Part shown: positions 58,661 through 64,000 of the stretch, one piece after another | Layout: each line of letters opens with the position of its first letter | How positions within the stretch are numbered: position 1 is the first letter of the stretch | DNA from: Proteromonas lacertae | Taxonomy: Eukaryota > Sar > Bigyra > Opalinata > Proteromonadidae | NCBI GenBank assembly: GCA_002245135.1 | Contig: NGBS01000888.1 | Coordinates: 62,001 to 126,000, forward strand | Length of the DNA stretch: 64,000 nucleotides | Direction of reading: 5' to 3' | Translations under genes and position numbers: made by a program | Notes under the pieces: generated by a model | What the model saw: the letters and a program-made list of their open reading frames with translations, nothing else | Told to the model about the DNA's origin: nothing | Database searches by the model: none

Positions 58661-59787
58661 ATGTCTGATTGCATGCCATATTGCTTTTTAGGTAATACAG
58701 GGTTGAAAGTGTCCAGAATTGGATATGGAGCGTGGGTAAGTTTTGGAAGTCAAGTAGATGAAGAATTAGCGTATAAGATAATAAAGAAAGCAATTGATAG
58801 TGGAATAAATTTCTTTGATAATGCAGAAGTGTATAATAAAGGTGTAGCTGAAACTATAATGGGAAAAGTGTTTAAGAGATTGAATTTAAGACGAAGTAGT
58901 TATGTAATTACAACCAAATTGTTTTGGGGAAATACTGAAGATGAAAGTTATCCAAATGACTTTGGTTTATCTCGAAAACATATAATTGAAGGATTAACAG
59001 AGTCTTTGAAAAGATTACAATTAGACTATGTTGATGTGGTATATGCTCATCGTCCTGATATGTATACGCCGATGGAAGAAACTGTAAGAGGTTTTGATTA
59101 TGTAATTAACAAAGGAATGGCGTTATATTGGGGAACAAGTGAATGGAGTGCTGAACAAGTAAGAGAAGCAATAATATCTTTTTTTAAAATATGAATTTGA
59201 TAGTTTTCCTTAATAGACTTGTGTTTAAGAGATTAGTAAGAGATTGGGATTAATTGGTCCAATAGTTGAACAACCACAATATAATATGCTTCATCGTGAA
59301 AAGGTAGAAAAAGAATATTTACGTTTGTATGAAACAGATAAACTTGGTTTAACAATTTGGTCACCTTTAGCCAGTGGTGTATTAACAGGTAAATATAATG
59401 ATGGAATTCCTGAAGGAAGTAGATTGAATTTAAGTGAAATGAAATCATTAAAAGATTCAATATTAGATGGTACAAGATTTGGTAAATTTGAAGATGTTCA
59501 GAAGTTATGCAAAGAGTTAAAGGTGATAAGTGATAAAATAGGATGTAGTGAAGCTCAATTAGCTTTGGCTTGGGTATTAAAGAATGAAAATGTGAGTGTA
59601 ATGTTACTTGGAGCTTCAAAAGTAGAACAGCTTGAAGAAAATATCAAATGTCTTGAAGTATTACCAAAATTAACAAAAGAAGTAATGGAAGATGTATATT
59701 CAATTATTTATTTCATTTTTATAGATTGAAAAGATATTAAAGAATAAACCAACACCTTTCCCAGATTGTAGAACATGGAATAATTAA
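58661..59787 (+). CDS. Aldo-keto reductase, Kv-beta (AKR6) type
   Basis: MSDCMPYCFLGNTGLKVSRI start, catalytic Asp and Tyr in NFFDNAEVY, Lys in TTKLFWG, and YAHRPD. Then NADPH-binding WSPLASGVLTGKY, LLGASKVEQLEENI and a C-terminal ILKNKPTPFPDC after a 31-nt intron. These match potassium channel beta subunits and related NADPH-dependent reductases (about 330 residues). I prefer the Met at 58661 to the upstream 58634. The join near 59165-59235 lacks a clean GT donor and has an in-frame TAA before EISKRLGLIGPIVEQ; a missing A in TTTAAGAG would fix part of this. It ends 33 bp from the convergent USP gene. Confidence 0.85.
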
Positions 59788-59820
59788 ACTTAATCGCATT
59801 TTATATTTTTATGTTTTCAT

Positions 59821-62800
59821 TTAAAATGGATAAAAATACTTACTACATTTGAGACATCTAACAACATTGGTTGATGGAACTGGAGGATAATTTACAGAGA
59901 GTAAAGGAATTTGTGAAGGATATGGATGATCAGCAAAATATTCATCATAACCAACTAAATCTTCAGGATAATACTTTTCATATTCTTCTAATCTAAGTGA
60001 TTTATTCATCGGCTGAATATAATTTAAACCATTATGATCACATTCATTAAAATCATTATGTTTACTCAGAAATACCATTTTGATTGTTGTTAAAGGAGTA
60101 AATAATAATTCTTTTATAATTCTTCCCCATGAAGACTTCTCTGTTCTATCATCATTGCAGTAATACCAAGGATTATTTTCATCATCATATTGTTCCATAT
60201 TTCTACTATTACTTCTTCTAAAATAACATGTATAATGACCAGCTTCATAAGTACCACAATGCAAAATCACACCATATAAATCATACTTATATGTTTGATT
60301 ATGATTATTACTTAAATTCACATTTGTTGTTAAATTGATAAACTATTTTGATAAAAACGATTAATATAGTATATACTCTTGTTAACTTATTCATATCACC
60401 TGGAATTACAGATTCTATATTCACTAATAAATATTGAGGCATATTATCTGATACAAACATATTTGAATCTAAAATATATAGATGTAAATATTACTAAAAA
60501 TATATACAAACATATGATAAAGTGTTATTTTTACATCTTTTACATTCTCTTTCACTATTTTCTATATCATACAAGCATGATGTGATGATATCTTCCAATG
60601 AGTAACTTTTACTAACATATTCATAATATCTGTTCATAAACAAATATTTATTGTCAATATATTTCACTTGATACATTTCTATATCTTTCATCTTTAAACT
60701 CCCTATTAATTCATTAGATGGTGAATAAACATCCAATTTATGTTTCTCATTTGTGTTTTCTTTCAAATAATTATAAGAATATATATTTCCTTTTTCATAA
60801 TAATCAACTGTTAAGTTTTTATTATCATTATTGTCAATTACTATTTAATAAATATATTATTTATACTAGCAATCATTTTGTTCATATAATAACCGATATA
60901 TCCAATTGATGAATATTTACATTTTGTAATATCTATTCTGATATTAGGTACAGAATAAGATTCATAAATTGACGAAGTTTCATTATTGAGTGATAGTGGA
61001 AATATTGATTTAAAAGAAATACTTGCAACACTATCATAATTCAATTTATGAATATGCAATAAATTTCTATTATTTTGAAATTCAAATAATAATCCATTAC
61101 ATTTACCATTCACATTTGAAAAACTAAAACCATAATTATCTTCATCACCTGATATACCAAATACACCTGTATAATTCTCCATTGTCTTGATATTATTATC
61201 ATAATAATTAAAACAGATTTCATATATTCTACATGGCTTATCAAATCTAATTCGATTCTTTCTATCAAAACTAAAATAATATTCAACACCACATTGAAGA
61301 GGAAGACTATAATATTATAATCTATACATAATAACATACATTTGATTGTAATTCACTATTTCATATCCAGGTAGAACATCTTTCTGTTTATGTAATATTT
61401 TAATGTCTGATGGGATTTTTGAGTATTTTATATTCTTGTTTTGATTGTATATATTCTGCTTTCTATAATATTCTTTTGATATTTCATTTTCTGTTAAACA
61501 ATTTGGTATTATTGGATAATTCTTTTTATAATATAAATACATCTATAAATAATAACATTAATGTTAATAGTTATACATAATCATGTAATTCACATGAATA
61601 TTCATAACCATTTGGAGTTACATTATTATTCTCTAAAACAATTAAATCTGTAATTGGTTCTTCATCATTTTTATAACTACAATAGATTGTTTTACCATTA
61701 AATCTAATCTCTATATCACTCTTATGCTTTCTTTTATCACCAATATATGTTAAATACTTTTCTTTTTTTTCTTTACTTCTTAATACACATAATGCTTCTT
61801 TTATCTAGTATTTTTATAAATCATTGTTAATATTATACATCTTTTTCATAAAATGAACTACAAACATCGAGATATTCTTTATTATTATTATCATTATTGT
61901 TCATAATAGTCAATCTATTTTTTTATTTCTTCCTATTTATAATATATATATATTCATAATTAAGATATACAAAACTCAAGACAATTACATCATATATTGG
62001 AAAAAAATTCTTTGGTAAACTACTATCAAATATGTATTGTTCATTCGCATCATTACTCCTCATATTCCCACATTCCATACAATACACTGATTGACAAACA
62101 TTACTACATAATAATGAAGATATTTCTTTACATGTTGATGGTAAAACATCAGAAACTAAAAATTGAATAAATTCTGATGAATCTTGTTGATTATTCTTTG
62201 TAAATCTATCACCCCCATTTATATTTTTAAGACTTTCGATTATATTATTCGGTAATACACTTGAATATCCTATATCTAATTCATGAAGAACAATAAATAT
62301 ATTCTTTATAACTATTCAAATAATAACATTACTATACAATCATTTGAAGTATTTACTATGTATGATAATTCTAATATTTCATTAGAATGGTATAATGCCT
62401 GTAACGCACTAATCATATAACATGCATTTTGAACTCCAGGTGCATTTGCATTCTTAATACCAACTCTATGATCATTATAATGATTATATATTATTGGTAT
62501 TTCAATTGTTGATCTTTCTTTCTCATTTCCAGTATCTCTTTTACTATTGTTCAAATATATAACAATATATTGATTATACTTTTCATGAAATATCATTTAT
62601 CACCATTTTCTTTTACTTCCAATAAACTTTTGGAATTATGGTCAAATTTACCTTCATAACCATAACGAGTAGATTTTTTTATTCTACCTTTTATTACTTC
62701 ATTTGTCATTAAATAACATCCTTCAAATAAGCTATATTATCATCATCGCATGGTATTGTATGTATGAAAATACGATCTTCAAGTGCAGAACCATATAATC

Positions 62801-62991
62801 CATTTGGATAATGTGATTTTGAGGTTGTAAATAGAATAAATCCACCAATGGTGATGAATTAAAGTATCTCTATTTCATATATATATAACATCAAAATATA
62901 CTATGTACATAGCTGAATATAATTTATTTTGTTGGTATAAAGGTAATCTTTGCATTGTCAAAATTATCAACTTTTTTATATATTCATCCAT
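59821..62991 (-). CDS. Ubiquitin-specific protease (USP family C19)
   Basis: Starts MDEYIKKLIILTMQRLPLYQ at 62991. Cys box GIKNANAPGVQNACYMIS (near 62410-62460), then FTKNNQQDSSEFIQFLVSDV, a zinc pair CMECGNMRS near 62070, ECKRCKNN near 60550, and His box LYGVILHCGTYEAGHYTCYF (near 60225-60290) with PWYYCNDD. The catalytic Cys/His set is present. About ten short introns; roughly 900 residues. Two one-base breaks near 62718 and 62597 (short T and A runs) interrupt an otherwise good alignment; they may be sequencing errors. Its first exons lie within the segment repeated at 46496-46765. Confidence 0.82.
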
Positions 62992-63035
62992 TTGTTTATT
63001 ATTTACACTATACATTACATAATATATTATTTATA

Positions 63036-63394
63036 CTATGTTCTTATTATTGAAAACAAATAACTAATAAAATTAACACTAATCAAAACTTCTGAGTCTA
63101 TTATTGGATATTTTAACAACATAATCAATGCTTCAGCACATTCATTACATAAACCCAGTATTATATTGTTGAAGTAAGACAATCTTTGCATATAGGATAG
63201 GAATTAAACATCTCGCAAGATATTGGAATTTTCTCCACATTCCATATCTGTTTAATACACTAAATGTTCTATTTAAGTCATCTTTACTCATAGACCAAAG
63301 CATATTAGTAAATTGATTTTGGTTTGGGCTACATTCACTGATTTTAATTAATTCATCAATATAATAAATTCACTAAAGTCTCTATATTATCCAT
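63036..63394 (-). pseudogene. Small helical gene, frameshifted copy 2
   Basis: Matches 46094-46450, but has an extra A early on (GTGAATTTATT against GTGATTTATT), so the frame stops after about ten residues. Either a sequencing error or a broken gene. Confidence 0.65.
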
Positions 63395-63417
63395 ATTTAC
63401 AAAAAATAGAAAATGAG

Positions 63418-63431
63418 CAAGCTTAAGCTTG
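63418..63431. promoter_or_regulatory. Second copy of the CAAGCTTAAGCTTG palindrome
   Basis: Same 14-bp palindrome, 24 bp upstream of the start at 63394. See 46057-46070. Confidence 0.35.
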
Positions 63432-63688
63432 AATTTTTATTTTACATAACTCACCATAGTTTGCACATAAAGAAGAATGAATTATTTTTTTATATATTAT
63501 TTAACTAGTGAGAATTTTGAATAGTAAGTTAAAGTGTTATTTCTACAATTAACACTTTAGTTATCATTTCTTTAATAGAATATATGATTATTTATTTTAT
63601 ATTATGATGATGAAATTCTTCTATAACGAAATAAAATTATGAATTTCTCATAACTATTATTTCACTAAAACATAATTATTCATTCAAT

Positions 63689-63962
63689 CTATCCAACTGT
63701 TGGTGGAATTACTACCTTATTGGCACTATCAAATACTACTCGAACTCTGTCCATACGATAATCCATTGTAGCTGGTTGATTCTATTTAATTTAAATATCA
63801 TTCTTTTAATAACATACTTCACCTAATTCACTACATTCAAAGATGGGTTTTGTTCTTTGATTAGTCTTACTACTTCATCAGCATCATGACCAACTAAATC
63901 TGGCCAACTATATGTAAATATAACATAACTCAATACCTATTTTGTGAAGCTTCTGAAGACAT
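63689..63962 (-). pseudogene. Potato inhibitor I-type gene, frameshifted copy 2
   Basis: Same three-exon gene as 45521-45801. It keeps the family-typical ending VVIPPTVG, but has one A fewer in the second exon (GTGAATTAG against GTGAAATTAG), which makes an immediate in-frame TAG. The breaks in the two copies are at different places, so each copy is intact where the other is broken. Confidence 0.8.
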
Positions 63963-64000
63963 CTGTAATTAAGAAAATCAAAGATTTTAAAATCTAAAAT

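Larger units (their letters stand above)
62720..64000. repeat. Inverted copy of spacer segment 45483-46765
   Basis: Runs to the window edge. Here the segment continues smoothly into the complete USP gene, so this is probably the native locus and the spacer copy is the derived one. Small indels distinguish the two copies. Confidence 0.9.

Noticed and set aside
1-64000. CRISPR array, bacterial operons or ribosome binding sites
   Set aside because: Spliced genes, Rab, USP, BTB-kelch and WDR24 show a eukaryotic nuclear genome. No regular spaced repeats are present.

Overview
This window is eukaryotic nuclear DNA from a very AT-rich, gene-dense protist. Genes lie on both strands and are split by very short introns, commonly 27-60 nt and almost always GTAT...TAG. 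Many introns carry (TA)n or (TAA)n runs. TAA, TAG and TGA all act as stops, so the code looks standard. Flagellar (sperm-tail PG-rich/SHIPPO repeats), mitochondrial (Twinkle helicase) and EGF-array genes suggest a flagellate with mitochondrial DNA. The EGF protein has the layout of stramenopile mastigoneme-like proteins, so a heterotrophic stramenopile is my best guess; that placement is an inference.

Layout. 1-10 kb: a pseudokinase-LRR gene cut by the left edge, Twinkle, an unrecognised acidic protein, a SANT/Myb-like nuclear protein and a rhomboid protease. 10-18 kb: two convergent FNDC3-like multi-FN3 membrane proteins sharing a 488-bp identical inverted block, then a SOSS-B/hSSB1 homologue made of small exons. 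18-31 kb: BTB-kelch protein, tRNA-Leu(CAG), Rab5-like GTPase, EGF-array protein, an unrecognised protein, a PA-domain receptor-like protein, a RING protein, a PH protein and a SHIPPO-repeat protein. 31-36 kb: DPH1 and a BTB protein.

36-54 kb is the striking part. A ~6.8-kb segment (RING E3, degenerate pseudokinase-LRR, HMG-box protein, two unknowns) is present as two nearly identical inverted arms (about 35888-42725 and 46767-53604). They flank a ~4-kb spacer holding a 5'-cut LRR gene, WDR24, a potato-inhibitor-I-type gene, a small helical gene and a cut-off 5' end of a USP deubiquitinase. The outer ends of the arms carry truncated copies of the DPH1 3' end. The right half of the spacer recurs inverted at 62720-64000, where it joins an essentially complete USP gene. 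The series reads A-B-A'-C-B', with truncated genes at the joints, so it is either a real complex inverted duplication or an assembly chimera.

54-64 kb: BTB-BACK protein with a Gln/Pro tail, two small unknown genes, a gene fragment, a gene-free stretch with terminator-like hairpins, a Kv-beta-type aldo-keto reductase and the USP gene. Several genes carry single-base frameshifts, often beside A/T runs. These may be sequencing errors, and they matter when deciding which copies are alive. Ubiquitin-system and substrate-adaptor genes (RING, BTB, kelch, USP) are common here, but nothing in the sequence shows that they act together.
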